Below, piece after piece: positions 18,156 through 27,454 of a DNA stretch of 64,000 nucleotides. Both the position numbers and the translations under genes were made by a program. Location: the NCBI RefSeq assembly GCF_005048225.1, contig NZ_SUNI01000007.1, positions 62,001 through 126,000 of the forward strand, in the 5' to 3' direction. The notes under the pieces were generated by a model. That model was given only the letters and a program-made list of their open reading frames with translations. It had not been told where the DNA came from and made no database searches. The number at the start of each line of letters is the position of its first letter. Within the stretch, counting starts at the first letter, position 1. This DNA is from Paracoccus gahaiensis (GTDB lineage: Bacteria > Pseudomonadota > Alphaproteobacteria > Rhodobacterales > Rhodobacteraceae).

Positions 18156-19207
18156 GGGCGAACGCACCCTCCGGGGCCGCTGCGACGCGGGCCGAGCTGC
18201 CCCTGCGCCGGGCGCTTTCCGGTCGCAGGCCCCTGTGGCTGGCCCTGGGCCTGCTGCTGCTGGGCGCGCTGGCGCTGGCCTCGGTCGCGGTGGGCACCCG
18301 GACGGTCGGCTGGCCCGACATCGCGCTGGCCCTGCGCGGCCAGGTGGACAGCATCGCGACCGCCGCCGTCTCGGCCCGGCTGCCGCGCACCGCGCTGGCG
18401 GCGCTGGCGGGCGCCGCCCTGGGCCTGTCGGGGGCGATCATGCAGGGCGTGACGCGCAACCCGCTGGCCGATCCCGGCATCCTGGGGGTCAACATGGGCG
18501 CCTCGCTGGCCGTGGTGATCGGCATCGCCTGGTTCGGCATCACCGCGCTGGAGCAGTATGTCTGGACCGCGATCCTGGGTGCGGGGGCGGCGGCGGTCTT
18601 CGTCTATGGCATCGGCTCGCTTGGCCGGGGCGGCGCCACGCCGCTGAAGCTGGCGCTGGCGGGGGCCGCGACCTCGGTCGCCTTCTCGTCGCTGGTGGCG
18701 GCGGTGGTGCTGCCCCGCGCCGATCTGGCGGGCGGCATCCGGTCCTGGCAGATCGGCGGCGTCGGCGGCGCGACCTTCGAGGGCATCGGCCATGTCGCGC
18801 CCTTCCTGGCGCTTGGCTTCGGGCTGGCGATGATCTCGGCGCGCAAGCTGAACGCGCTGGCCCTGGGCGACGAGCTGGCGGCGGGCTTCGGAGAACGGGT
18901 GGCCCGCGCCCGGGCCTGGGCGGCAGCGGGTGCGATCCTGCTGGCCGGGGCCACCACCGCCATCTGCGGGCCGATCGGCTTCGTGGGGCTGGTCGTGCCC
19001 CATGCCTGCCGGCTGCTGACCGGCACCGACCACCGCTGGCTGCTGCCCTTCTCGGCGCTGGCGGGGGCCTGCCTGCTGCTGGCGGCCGACATCCTGGGCC
19101 GGCTGATCGCGCGCCCGGCCGAGCTGGACGTGGGCATCGTCACCGCGCTTCTGGGCGGGCCGGTCTTCATCTGGATCGTCCGCCGGCAGAGGATCCGCGA
19201 GCTGTGA
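18152..19207 (+). CDS. FecCD-family permease, first subunit
   Basis: A 351-residue inner-membrane permease with about nine to ten helices. It has the family signatures LPRTALAALAGAALGLSGAIMQ, TRNPLADPGILGVNMGAS and the cytoplasmic coupling-loop region CGPIGFVGLVVPH with CRLLTGTDHR. ATG at 18152 overlaps the upstream TGA. It pairs with the second permease to form the transmembrane channel. Confidence 0.92.
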   Translation: MRANAPSGAAATRAELPLRRALSGRRPLWLALGLLLLGALALASVAVGTRTVGWPDIALALRGQVDSIATAAVSARLPRTALAALAGAALGLSGAIMQGVTRNPLADPGILGVNMGASLAVVIGIAWFGITALEQYVWTAILGAGAAAVFVYGIGSLGRGGATPLKLALAGAATSVAFSSLVAAVVLPRADLAGGIRSWQIGGVGGATFEGIGHVAPFLALGFGLAMISARKLNALALGDELAAGFGERVARARAWAAAGAILLAGATTAICGPIGFVGLVVPHACRLLTGTDHRWLLPFSALAGACLLLAADILGRLIARPAELDVGIVTALLGGPVFIWIVRRQRIREL

Positions 19208-20250
19208 GCCAAGCCCCTTTCCCGCCGATAACCGCGCCCCGCATCGCTGCCCTGCGCCGGCAGCGGCTTCGCGGATGGCGCCGCGCAGTGCTGGGACTGG
19301 CGATCGCAGTCGCGGCGCTGGTCGCGCTGACGCTGATGCTGGGCCAATCCTTCACCCCCCCGGCCGAGGTCTGGCGGGTACTGAGCGGACAGGACGCCCC
19401 CGGCGCGGCCTTCGTGGTGGGCCAGCTGCGCCTGCCCCGCGCCGCGCTGGCGCTGCTGGCCGGGGCCAGCTTCGGGATGGCGGGAGCCGCCTTCCAGATC
19501 CTCTTGCGCAACCCACTGGCCAGCCCCGACATCATCGGCATATCGTCGGGCGCCAGCGCGGCGGCGGTGCTGGGCATCGTGGTCCTGGGGCTGGAGGGCG
19601 CGGCCTTGTCCCTGATGGCGGTGCTGGCGGGCTTAGGCGTGGCAGTGCTGATCTATGGGCTGTCCTTCCGGGGCGGCATCGCGGGCACGCGGCTGATCCT
19701 GGTGGGCATCGGCATCTCGGCCATGCTGGACAGCGTAATCGCCTATGTGCTGGCCCGCGCGCCGTCGTGGGACCTGCAGGAGGCGATGCGCTGGCTGACC
19801 GGCAGCGTCAACGGCGCTCGGCTGGACCAGGCGCTGCCGCTGGCGGTGACGCTGATCCTCTGCGGCGGGCTGATCCTGTCCCGCGCCCGCGATCTGGAGA
19901 CGCTGCGGTTGGGCGAGGACACCGCCGCTGCCCTTGGAGTCCGCGTGGGCCGCGCCCGCGCGACGGTCATCCTGGCCGCCGTGGCGCTGATCGCGGTCGC
20001 CACGGCCGTCACCGGGCCCATCGCCTTCGTGGCCTTCCTGTCGGGGCCGATCGCGGCGCGGATGACCGGGCCGCGGGGCTCGGCTTTGCTGCCGGCGGCG
20101 CTGGTGGGGGCGCTGCTGGTCCTGGTGGGTGACTATGCAGGGCAGTTCCTGCTGCCCGCGCGCTATCCGGTGGGGGTGGTCACCGGCGCGCTCGGTGCCC
20201 CCTACCTGATCCTTCTCATCATCCGCGCCAACCGGATCGGAGCGACCTGA
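19204..20250 (+). CDS. FecCD-family permease, second subunit
   Basis: A 348-residue partner permease starting at GTG 19204, which overlaps the TGA of the first permease. Signatures are LPRAALALLAGASFGMAGAAFQ, RNPLASPDIIGISSGASAA and GPIAFVAFLSGPIAARMTG. The two subunits are clearly diverged, giving an asymmetric heterodimer as in FepDG. Confidence 0.92.
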   Translation: MSQAPFPPITAPRIAALRRQRLRGWRRAVLGLAIAVAALVALTLMLGQSFTPPAEVWRVLSGQDAPGAAFVVGQLRLPRAALALLAGASFGMAGAAFQILLRNPLASPDIIGISSGASAAAVLGIVVLGLEGAALSLMAVLAGLGVAVLIYGLSFRGGIAGTRLILVGIGISAMLDSVIAYVLARAPSWDLQEAMRWLTGSVNGARLDQALPLAVTLILCGGLILSRARDLETLRLGEDTAAALGVRVGRARATVILAAVALIAVATAVTGPIAFVAFLSGPIAARMTGPRGSALLPAALVGALLVLVGDYAGQFLLPARYPVGVVTGALGAPYLILLIIRANRIGAT

Positions 20251-21122
20251 TGCCCCCTCCCGCCCAAAGCCCCGCCACCCATGCCCTGATCGCCCGGTCC
20301 CTGACGGCGGGCTACGGCCCCGCGCAGATCCTGACCGGGCTGGATCTGGATCTGCCGCCGGGCCGGATCACCGCCATCGTCGGCGCCAATGCCTGCGGCA
20401 AGTCGACGCTGCTGCGCAGCCTGACGCGGCTGCTGCCGCCCCGCGCGGGCCAGGTGCTGCTGGACGGTCGGTCGATCCATGCCATGCCGCCCCGGCAGCT
20501 GGCGCAGATCCTGGGCCTGCTGCCGCAATCGCCCGTGGCGCCCGAGGGGATCACTGTGGCCGATCTGGTCAGCCGGGGCCGCCATCCCCATCACGGCCTG
20601 CTCTCGCGCTGGAGCGCCGCCGACGACCGCGCCGTGGCCGAGGCGCTGGAGGTCACCGGCACCGCCGATCTGGCCGAGCGTCCGGTCGACGAGCTGTCGG
20701 GCGGCCAGCGCCAGCGCGTCTGGATCGCCATGGCCCTGGCCCAGCAGACCGACCTGCTGCTGCTGGACGAGCCCACGACCTTCCTCGACATCAGCCACCA
20801 GATCGAGGTGCTGGACCTGCTGACGGACCTGAACCGCGACCGGGGCACGACCGTGGTGATGGTGCTGCACGACCTCAATCTGGCGGCGCGCTATGCCGAT
20901 CACCTGATCGCCATGTCCGGGGGCCGCATCCATGCCGCGGGCCGCCCGTCCGAGGTGCTGACGCGCGAGATGGTGCGCCATGTCTTCGGTCTGGACAGCC
21001 GGATCATCGCCGATCCGGTCTCGGGACGGCCACTGATGCTGCCCTTGGGACGGCACCGCAGCGCGGTGCCCGAGGCCGGGCAGGCCCATCTCCGGGCCCT
21101 CGTGCCGCATGAGGGTGGTTAA
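20250..21122 (+). CDS. Iron-siderophore ABC transporter ATPase
   Basis: A 290-residue cytoplasmic ATPase of the FepC/FecE type. Walker A is GANACGKSTLL, the signature is [15 protein letters not shown], Walker B is [12 protein letters not shown] and the switch His is in MVLHDLNLAARY. The start overlaps the previous stop by one base (TGATG). The final 25 residues (RHRSAVPEAGQAHLRA) extend past the usual end. Confidence 0.93.
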   Translation: MPPPAQSPATHALIARSLTAGYGPAQILTGLDLDLPPGRITAIVGANACGKSTLLRSLTRLLPPRAGQVLLDGRSIHAMPPRQLAQILGLLPQSPVAPEGITVADLVSRGRHPHHGLLSRWSAADDRAVAEALEVTGTADLAERPVDELSGGQRQRVWIAMALAQQTDLLLLDEPTTFLDISHQIEVLDLLTDLNRDRGTTVVMVLHDLNLAARYADHLIAMSGGRIHAAGRPSEVLTREMVRHVFGLDSRIIADPVSGRPLMLPLGRHRSAVPEAGQAHLRALVPHEGG

Positions 21123-21225
21123 TCTTTCGCAGTTTCTGACGGCCTCACTGAACCGTGTTGGCCAGAGTGCGTTGGGGTGGGCTGCGTGTCGCACGCGGCC
21201 TCTTTTTCCCGCCGAAAGGCCATTC

Positions 21226-23331
21226 ATGCACATCCTTCACGTCGCCCTTGGCGGGTGCCTCAAGGCGCCGCCGGTCAGCTATGGCATCACGGAAGACACC
21301 GGCGGTCACATCGCCTACATTCTGGGCGCCGCCATGGCGCAGGCGCGGCTGGACGACGTCCATGCGGTCGACATCGTCACCCGCGCCTTCCGGGCGCCGG
21401 GACTGAACGAGGTTCACGACCGGACATCGGAGCAGGTCTCGCCCAACTGCCGCATCCTGCGCCTGCGCACCGCCAATGCCGGCTATCTGAGCAAGGAGGC
21501 GCTGGAGGCCGAGCTGCCCGCCCTGACGCAGGCCTTTCTGGACCTGTTGCGGGACATGCCCCACCGCCCCGACGTGATCCATGCGCATTTCGCCGATGCC
21601 GCGCGTCTGGCCCAGGCCGCCGAGGCCGAGTTCGGCATCCGCTGGATCTACACGCCCCATTCGCTGGCCCTGCAGAAGGGCCCTGATGCCGCACATCTGC
21701 CCGCTTTGCAGACCCGCATCGCCTTCGAACGCGCCGCCATCGCAGGGGCGGGCGCGATCATCGTCTCGTCGCGGGACGAGGCAGAACGGCAGCTTTTGCC
21801 CTATGGCGCGGATGCCGAGGGGCGCAGTCATTGCCTGGCGCCGGGGGTCGATCTGGCGCCGCTATCGGATGCCTCGGCGGCTGACGGACTGCTAGCGCCC
21901 TTCCTGCGCGATCCGTCCCTGCCGATCCTGCTGGCCGTGGCGCGCCCGGTCCGCAAGAAGAACCTGATCGGCCTGGTCGAGGCCTATGCCGCCTCCCCCG
22001 CTTTGCAGGCCCGCGCCAATCTGGTGATCCTGGCCGGGCTGCGCGACGGCATCGCGCGGGGACCCGCCGAACAGGACGAGGTGCTGCGCGGTCTGTTCGA
22101 TTGCGTCGACCGGCACGGGCTGTGGGGCAAGGTCGCCCTGCCACCGCGCCACGATGCCGAGCAGCTGCGAGCGCTGTATGACCGGGCCGCCCGGGGCGGG
22201 GTCTTCGTGAACCCGGCCTTTCACGAGCCCTTCGGCCTGACCCTGATCGAGGCCGCGCAGGCCGGCGTGCCGGTGGTGGCCACGCGGAACGGTGGGCCGG
22301 TCGACATCCTGGCGCAGCTGGGCCACGGTGCGCTGGTCGATCCGCAGGACCCCGCGCAGATCGCCGCCGCCTGCCTTGGGCTGATGGACGATCCCGACCG
22401 CGCCGCCCGGGTCCGCATGGCGCAGGTACGCGCGCTGGCGGTCTTCGACTGGGGGGACTGGGCCGAGCGCTCGGTCGCGCTGTGCCGCACACTCGGCCAG
22501 CCGGCGTCGCGGCCCCGCCGGATCGTGCGGCGGATCCTGGCCAGCGACATCGACGGCACGCTGACCGGCAGCTATGCGGCGGCGCTGCGCTTCGGCGACT
22601 GGCACGCCGCCCGGTCCGAGACGCTGATGTTCGCGGTCGCCACCGGGCGAGCCGTCTCTCAGGCGCGCCGCGTGCTGGACGACTGGCAGCTGCCGCGCCC
22701 GGACCTGTTCATCACCTCGGTCGGCAGCGAGATCTGGCGCTGGTCCCCGGACGGGCGGCTGGCGCGCTGCGCCGATTACGCCCGCCATCTTGACGGCGAG
22801 TGGGACCGCGCGGCGGTGGCCGCCCTGCTGGCCGAGCACGATCCGCACTGGCAGCCGGGATACGAGCAGCGCCGCTGGAAGCTGTCTTTGTTCGGGACCG
22901 CCGATCTGGCCGACGATCTGCGCCGCGATCTGGCGCAGCGGGGCCTGGGCGCCCGCGTCATCGCCTCGCACGGGCAGTTCATCGACATCCTGCCGCCCCG
23001 CGCCGGCAAGGCTGCCGCCCTGCGCTTCGAGGCCGAGCGGTGGGGGCTGGACCTTAGCCACTGCATCACGGCGGGCGACAGCGGCAACGATGCCGACATG
23101 CTGGCCGTCAGCGGCGCCGCGATCCTGCCCGCCAATGCCTATGCCGAGCTGGACCATCTGCGCGGCCCCGGCATCTATCGCAGCCCCTGTGCCCATGCGG
23201 CGGGGGTGATCGACGGGCTGACGCGGCTTGGCCTCGGGGCGCCGGTGCGCCCCCGCGCGCCCGCGCAGACCCCGGCCCCGCGTCTGGCGCGCAGCAATGC
23301 CGCCAAGGCGGCGAAGCCCGCCCATGCGTGA
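21226..23331 (+). CDS. Sucrose-phosphate-synthase-like glycosyltransferase fused to HAD phosphatase
   Basis: A 701-residue two-domain enzyme. Residues about 1-430 are a GT4 glycosyltransferase related to sucrose-phosphate or mannosylfructose-phosphate synthase: ITEDTGGHIAYILG near the N-terminus, ARPVRKKNLIGLVEAY, and the E-x7-E motif HEPFGLTLIEAAQAGVPVVA near 330. Residues about 437-660 are an SPP-type HAD phosphatase with motif I DIDGTLTG (about 441) and motif IV GDSGNDADML (about 617). Such fusions make a phosphorylated disaccharide and dephosphorylate it. The tail is Pro/Ala-rich. It starts an operon with three further glycosyltransferases. The exact sugar product is unknown. Confidence 0.82.
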   Translation: MHILHVALGGCLKAPPVSYGITEDTGGHIAYILGAAMAQARLDDVHAVDIVTRAFRAPGLNEVHDRTSEQVSPNCRILRLRTANAGYLSKEALEAELPALTQAFLDLLRDMPHRPDVIHAHFADAARLAQAAEAEFGIRWIYTPHSLALQKGPDAAHLPALQTRIAFERAAIAGAGAIIVSSRDEAERQLLPYGADAEGRSHCLAPGVDLAPLSDASAADGLLAPFLRDPSLPILLAVARPVRKKNLIGLVEAYAASPALQARANLVILAGLRDGIARGPAEQDEVLRGLFDCVDRHGLWGKVALPPRHDAEQLRALYDRAARGGVFVNPAFHEPFGLTLIEAAQAGVPVVATRNGGPVDILAQLGHGALVDPQDPAQIAAACLGLMDDPDRAARVRMAQVRALAVFDWGDWAERSVALCRTLGQPASRPRRIVRRILASDIDGTLTGSYAAALRFGDWHAARSETLMFAVATGRAVSQARRVLDDWQLPRPDLFITSVGSEIWRWSPDGRLARCADYARHLDGEWDRAAVAALLAEHDPHWQPGYEQRRWKLSLFGTADLADDLRRDLAQRGLGARVIASHGQFIDILPPRAGKAAALRFEAERWGLDLSHCITAGDSGNDADMLAVSGAAILPANAYAELDHLRGPGIYRSPCAHAAGVIDGLTRLGLGAPVRPRAPAQTPAPRLARSNAAKAAKPAHA

Positions 23332-24478
23332 CATTCCCCTGCCGCGCCGTCCCTTCGGCTATTTCGTCCACCATCAGGGCCGGGGCCATGCCGAGCGCTG
23401 CGCCGCCCTGCTGGCCGCCCTGCCCGCCGACCGGCCCGTGACGATCTTCTGCGCCCGCGACGACATCTTTCCGGCCCTGCCCGGCCATGTGGAGATCCTG
23501 CGCATCCCCTCGCTGTTCGAGCGTGGCGGGGCCGAGACGGACATGGACCAGATCGAGACGCCTGAGACGCTGCATTGCGCGCCCCTGGGCTGGCCCGGCA
23601 TCCGTCAGGCGATGGGCACGATGGCCGCATGGTTCGCCAGCGCCGATCCGGCCCTGATGATCTGCGATGTCAGTGCCGAGATCGCGCAGCTAGCGCGCAT
23701 CTGCTCGGTCCCGCATGTCAAGATCCTGCAGCACGGCGCCCGCGACGATGCCGGCCATCAGGCGGCCTATGCCGGTGCGGCGGGCCTGCTGGCCCCCTTC
23801 GCCGCCGAGCTGGCGCAGCCCGACTGGCAAGCCTTCGCACACAAGATCCACTTCGCCCCCGGTCTGGGCGTGACGGCAGGCCCCTCGGGCGACCGCACCG
23901 CCGCCCGGCACGCGCTTGGCCTGGACCACGACCGCCCCGTGGCGCTGGTCCTGTCGGGCGCGGGCGGCACCGGGTTCTCGCAGGCGCCTTTGGGCGTCGC
24001 GGCGCGGGCCTTTCCCGGCTGGACCTGGCTGACCATCGGCAAGCTGCAGGAGGAATGGCACGCGACCGAAGGGCGCAACCTGACCTCCAAGGGCTGGGTC
24101 GACGACCCCGAGACTCACGTGGCCGCCGCCGATCTGGTGATCTCGTCCACCGGCAACACGACCTGCGCGCAGGTGCTGACGGCGGGCCGCCCGTGGATCG
24201 TGGTGCCCGAATGGCGCTATTTCGACGAGCAGCGCCTGAAGGCCGAGGCCCTGGACCGCGCGGGCGCGGCGCTGCATTTGCCGCATCTGCCTTCCAGCGC
24301 GCAGTCCTGGCGGGCGGCAGTGACACAAGCCATGGCCCGCCACGATCCGGCCCGGCAGGCGCGGCTGATCTCGGCCGATCCGGCCGCCGCAGCGGCGCGC
24401 TGGTTGGAGAGGCTTTCGGACGATCTGTGGGGCGCGGAGCCCCTCTCCCTCCATCCCGTGCAAGGAGCACATGCATGA
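23324..24478 (+). CDS. MurG-like glycosyltransferase
   Basis: A 384-residue GT-B protein. The N-terminus YFVHHQGRGHAERC is the Gly/His-rich loop seen in MurG/GT28-type transferases (GHxxR variants), and the C-terminal nucleotide-sugar site is represented by LVLSGAGGTGFSQAP, AAADLVISSTGNTTCAQVL and GRPWIVVPEWRYFDEQ. The substrate is not predictable. It overlaps the end of the SPS-like gene by eight bases and the next gene by four, so all are translationally coupled. Confidence 0.8.
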   Translation: MRDIPLPRRPFGYFVHHQGRGHAERCAALLAALPADRPVTIFCARDDIFPALPGHVEILRIPSLFERGGAETDMDQIETPETLHCAPLGWPGIRQAMGTMAAWFASADPALMICDVSAEIAQLARICSVPHVKILQHGARDDAGHQAAYAGAAGLLAPFAAELAQPDWQAFAHKIHFAPGLGVTAGPSGDRTAARHALGLDHDRPVALVLSGAGGTGFSQAPLGVAARAFPGWTWLTIGKLQEEWHATEGRNLTSKGWVDDPETHVAAADLVISSTGNTTCAQVLTAGRPWIVVPEWRYFDEQRLKAEALDRAGAALHLPHLPSSAQSWRAAVTQAMARHDPARQARLISADPAAAAARWLERLSDDLWGAEPLSLHPVQGAHA

Positions 24479-25452
24479 CGACTGTTTCGGCCCTGACCAT
24501 CGCCTCGGGCCGCGAGGCGCATCTGAGAAATGTCATCCGCGGCTTTCAGGCCCAGACCCATCCCCCGGTCGAGCTGATCATCGGCGTCATGCAGGACAGC
24601 GATTACACCGACCTGCCCGCCACCGATTTCCCCATCCGCCAGATCCGCATCACCGGCCCCGAATTGCGGCTGGCCGCCGCGCGCAATGCCGTGGCCGACG
24701 CCGCGACGGGCGAGGTGCTGGTCTTCGTCGATGTGGACTGCATGCCCGATCCCGACTTCATCGCGGGCTATCTGGCCTGCATGGAGGGGCAGACGGGCCT
24801 CTTCATGGGCGAGGTCCTGTACCTGCCCGAGGGCGCCACGCAGGGAGGGCTGGATTTCGACCGTTTCGCGGAAACGGCCGTGCGCCATTCGGACCGTCAG
24901 GGCCCGCCGGCCGCGGGGCTGGAGGCCTGCCCCGACTACCGCTGCTTCTGGTCGCTGAACTTCGCCCTGCACCGCGCGGACTGGCAGGCAGGGCCCCGCT
25001 TCGACGAACGCTTCACCGGCTATGGCGGCGAGGACACCGATTTCGGCCGCGCTCTGTCGGACGCGGGCATCCCGATCTGGTGGATCAAGGGGGGGCGCGT
25101 CTATCACCAGTACCATCCCCATTGCATGCCCCCCGTCCATCACCTGCATTCCGTCCTGCGCAACACCGAGGTCTTCGCCAGCAAATGGGGCCACCGGACG
25201 ATGGAGCACTGGCTCTATGCCTTCCAGCTGATGGGGCTGATCCGGAACACGCCCTCGGGGCTGGAGGTGCTGCGCGAGCCTGACAGCGCCGACATCGCCC
25301 TCTGCGCGCAGGAGGGGCACATGCCCTATGCCAATTCGCGCCGGGTGATCGACCATCTGCATCAGGTTCAGGCCGACCGCCGCTCTGCCCCCGACCGGCT
25401 GGCCGAGCTGCGCCGGGCGCAGGACAGCCTTCTGATGCCCGCAGCAGGATAG
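24475..25452 (+). CDS. GT2-family glycosyltransferase
   Basis: A 325-residue GT-A fold enzyme. It starts TVSALTIASGREAHLRN, has ELRLAAARNAVADAATG and the divalent-metal DxD-like motif VFVDVDCMPD, then a galactosyltransferase-like C-terminal motif FTGYGGEDTDFGRALSDAG with WIKGGRVYHQYH. No membrane segment is seen, so it acts in the cytoplasm. Start ATG overlaps the preceding stop (ATGA). Confidence 0.85.
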   Translation: MTTVSALTIASGREAHLRNVIRGFQAQTHPPVELIIGVMQDSDYTDLPATDFPIRQIRITGPELRLAAARNAVADAATGEVLVFVDVDCMPDPDFIAGYLACMEGQTGLFMGEVLYLPEGATQGGLDFDRFAETAVRHSDRQGPPAAGLEACPDYRCFWSLNFALHRADWQAGPRFDERFTGYGGEDTDFGRALSDAGIPIWWIKGGRVYHQYHPHCMPPVHHLHSVLRNTEVFASKWGHRTMEHWLYAFQLMGLIRNTPSGLEVLREPDSADIALCAQEGHMPYANSRRVIDHLHQVQADRRSAPDRLAELRRAQDSLLMPAAG

Positions 25453-25454
25453 CG

Positions 25455-26612
25455 ATGCGCCTGTTGAGGATTGCCGTGATGGCGCATTGCCGCCATCCGA
25501 TCTCGCCCCCCTTCATGGGCGGGATGGAGGTCCATGCCCATCACCTGGCCCATGCCCTGCAGGCGCGCGGCCATAAGGTGACGCTGGTCGCTGCGGGCGA
25601 CAGCCGCGTGGGGGTGCCGGTCCTGCCGCTGATGCGGCAGCATTACGACAGCGCCTATCCCTGGCATGATTTCCACGGCACCAAGGTGCTGAACGACCAT
25701 CTGGACCTGAGCCATGCCGAGGCGCTGGCCCGGCTGCGGGACGAGGGCTTCGACATCGTCCACAACAACACGCTGCACCGCTATCCGCCGCGGCTGGCGC
25801 GCAGCGTGGGACTGCCGATGGTCACCTCGCTGCATGTGCCGCCCTTCGACGCGCTGGCCCGTGCGGTGCGCGACAGCGTGGCGCCGTGGCATCCGGTGAC
25901 GGGATGCTCGCGCCGGCATCTGGATGCCTATTGGCCGGGCGGGGTGGCGCGGGACGCGCATGTGGTGCCCAACGGAATCGATCCCGCCGATTGGCCCTTC
26001 AGCGCCACGGGCAATGGCGAGGCGGTCTGGGCCGGGCGCATCACCCCCAACAAGGGCACGCATCTGGCCATCGCCGCCGCCCTTCGGGCGGGCATTCCCC
26101 TGACCATCTTCGGCAGCATCGAGGATTCGGGATATTACGAGGCGCTGGTGCGTCCCGCGCTTGGCCCCCGCATCCGCCATGGCGGGCATCTGGCCGGGTC
26201 CGATCTGGCGGGGGAATACGGTCGGGCCTCGGTCCTGCTGTTCACCCCGCAATGGGACGAGCCCTTCGGGCTGTCGGCCATCGAGGCGATGGCCTGCGGC
26301 ACCCCGGTCGCGGCGATCGAGATGGGCGCGGTACGCGAGGTCGTGGGCGATGCCGGCGCCTATGCGAAGGCCGACGGGTCCGATCTGGACCGGGCTTTGC
26401 AGGAGGCGCTGACCATCCCCCGCGCGCGCGCCCGTCGCCGGGTCGAGCGGCTCTTCACGCTGGAGCGGATGATCGAAGGTTATGAGGCGCTCTATGCCGG
26501 TGCGCTGGCCGCGCGGGATCCCGGGCACGACCCCGTCCGCTTCCCCGAGATCGAGCTGCCGCAGAGGCTGGTCGCCGCATGGGACCGGTCTGATCTTTCG
26601 CAGGCGATCTAG
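25455..26612 (+). CDS. GT4-family glycosyltransferase
   Basis: A 385-residue GT-B enzyme. Marks are PPFMGGMEVHAHHLAHALQARGH at the N-terminus, VPNGIDPADW, WAGRITPNKGTHLAI and the E-x7-E motif DEPFGLSAIEAMACGTPVAA. It starts two bases after the GT2 stop and completes the four-gene operon. Its TAG stop and the stop of the convergent ABC ATPase gene share the same CTAG. Confidence 0.86.
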   Translation: MRLLRIAVMAHCRHPISPPFMGGMEVHAHHLAHALQARGHKVTLVAAGDSRVGVPVLPLMRQHYDSAYPWHDFHGTKVLNDHLDLSHAEALARLRDEGFDIVHNNTLHRYPPRLARSVGLPMVTSLHVPPFDALARAVRDSVAPWHPVTGCSRRHLDAYWPGGVARDAHVVPNGIDPADWPFSATGNGEAVWAGRITPNKGTHLAIAAALRAGIPLTIFGSIEDSGYYEALVRPALGPRIRHGGHLAGSDLAGEYGRASVLLFTPQWDEPFGLSAIEAMACGTPVAAIEMGAVREVVGDAGAYAKADGSDLDRALQEALTIPRARARRRVERLFTLERMIEGYEALYAGALAARDPGHDPVRFPEIELPQRLVAAWDRSDLSQAI

Positions 26613-27379
26613 GGAGCGGGGGCTGCCTCCAAGGCGCGGTAGCCTTCCGAGGCGGCCATCAGTTGCGCCGTATAGGGCGCGGTGCTGCGGCCGGCCCGCA
26701 GGTCCGCGACCGGCAGGATCTCGACGATGCGGCCCTGCTGCATGACCGCCAGCCGGTCGCACATATGCCCGATCACCGACAGGTCATGGCTGACCATCAG
26801 ATAGGTCAGCTTGTGTTCGGCCCGCAGGTCGGCCAGCAGGTTCAGGATCTCGGCCTGCACGCTGACATCTAGCGCGCTGGTGGGTTCGTCCAGCAGCAGC
26901 AGGCGCGGCTCGGCGGCCAGCGCCCGGGCGATGGCCACGCGCTGGCGCTGGCCCCCCGACAGCTGGTGGGGATAGCGGAAGCGGAAGCTCTGCCCCAGCC
27001 CCACATCGTCCAGCAGCCGCACGATGCGCTGGTCGATCCGGTCCATGCCCTGCAGGCGCAGCGTCTCGGCCAGGACGGCATCGACGGAATGGCGCGGATG
27101 CAGGCTGGCATAGGGGTCCTGAAAGACCATCTGCACGGTCTTGAAGAAGGCCCGGTCGCGGCGACCCTCGCGCAGGTCGGCCCCGTCCACGCGGATCGAC
27201 CCCGACCAGGTGGGGATCAGCCCGGCGATGGCGCGCAGGACGGTCGACTTGCCCGAGCCGCTTTCGCCCACCAGGCCGAAGCTTTCTCCCGGGGCCACCT
27301 GGAACCCCGCGCCGCGCACGGCGTCCACGCGGTCGGGGATCTGGCCGAACCAGACGTTCAGATCCGACACGCTCAGCAT
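26609..27379 (-). CDS. Peptide/nickel-type ABC transporter ATPase (DppF-like)
   Basis: A 256-residue ATPase: Walker [11 protein letters not shown]-loop [14 protein letters not shown] typical of oligopeptide importers, signature [15 protein letters not shown], Walker [13 protein letters not shown]. It is shorter than usual DppF because the C-terminal oligopeptide-transporter extension is brief ([16 protein letters not shown]). ATG at 27379 is preferred to a GTG at 27418, which lies inside the repeated intergenic element. It is the last gene of a five-gene operon. Confidence 0.88.
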   Translation of the reverse strand: MLSVSDLNVWFGQIPDRVDAVRGAGFQVAPGESFGLVGESGSGKSTVLRAIAGLIPTWSGSIRVDGADLREGRRDRAFFKTVQMVFQDPYASLHPRHSVDAVLAETLRLQGMDRIDQRIVRLLDDVGLGQSFRFRYPHQLSGGQRQRVAIARALAAEPRLLLLDEPTSALDVSVQAEILNLLADLRAEHKLTYLMVSHDLSVIGHMCDRLAVMQQGRIVEILPVADLRAGRSTAPYTAQLMAASEGYRALEAAPAP

Positions 27380-27395
27380 GGGCGGGGCCGTCGGA

Positions 27396-27446
27396 GCGGG
27401 GGCTTCGCGCCCCCGCACCCCCGCGGGATATTTGCGCCAAGATGAA
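27396..27446 (+). repeat. Dispersed intergenic element, copy B
   Basis: A GCGGGGGC-TTCGC-GCCCCCGC hairpin, then CCGCGGGATATTTGCGCC followed by AAGATGAA. It lies inside the ABC transporter operon, between the two ATPase genes, which argues against its being simply an end-of-operon terminator. Confidence 0.75.
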
Positions 27447-27454
27447 TGTGCATG

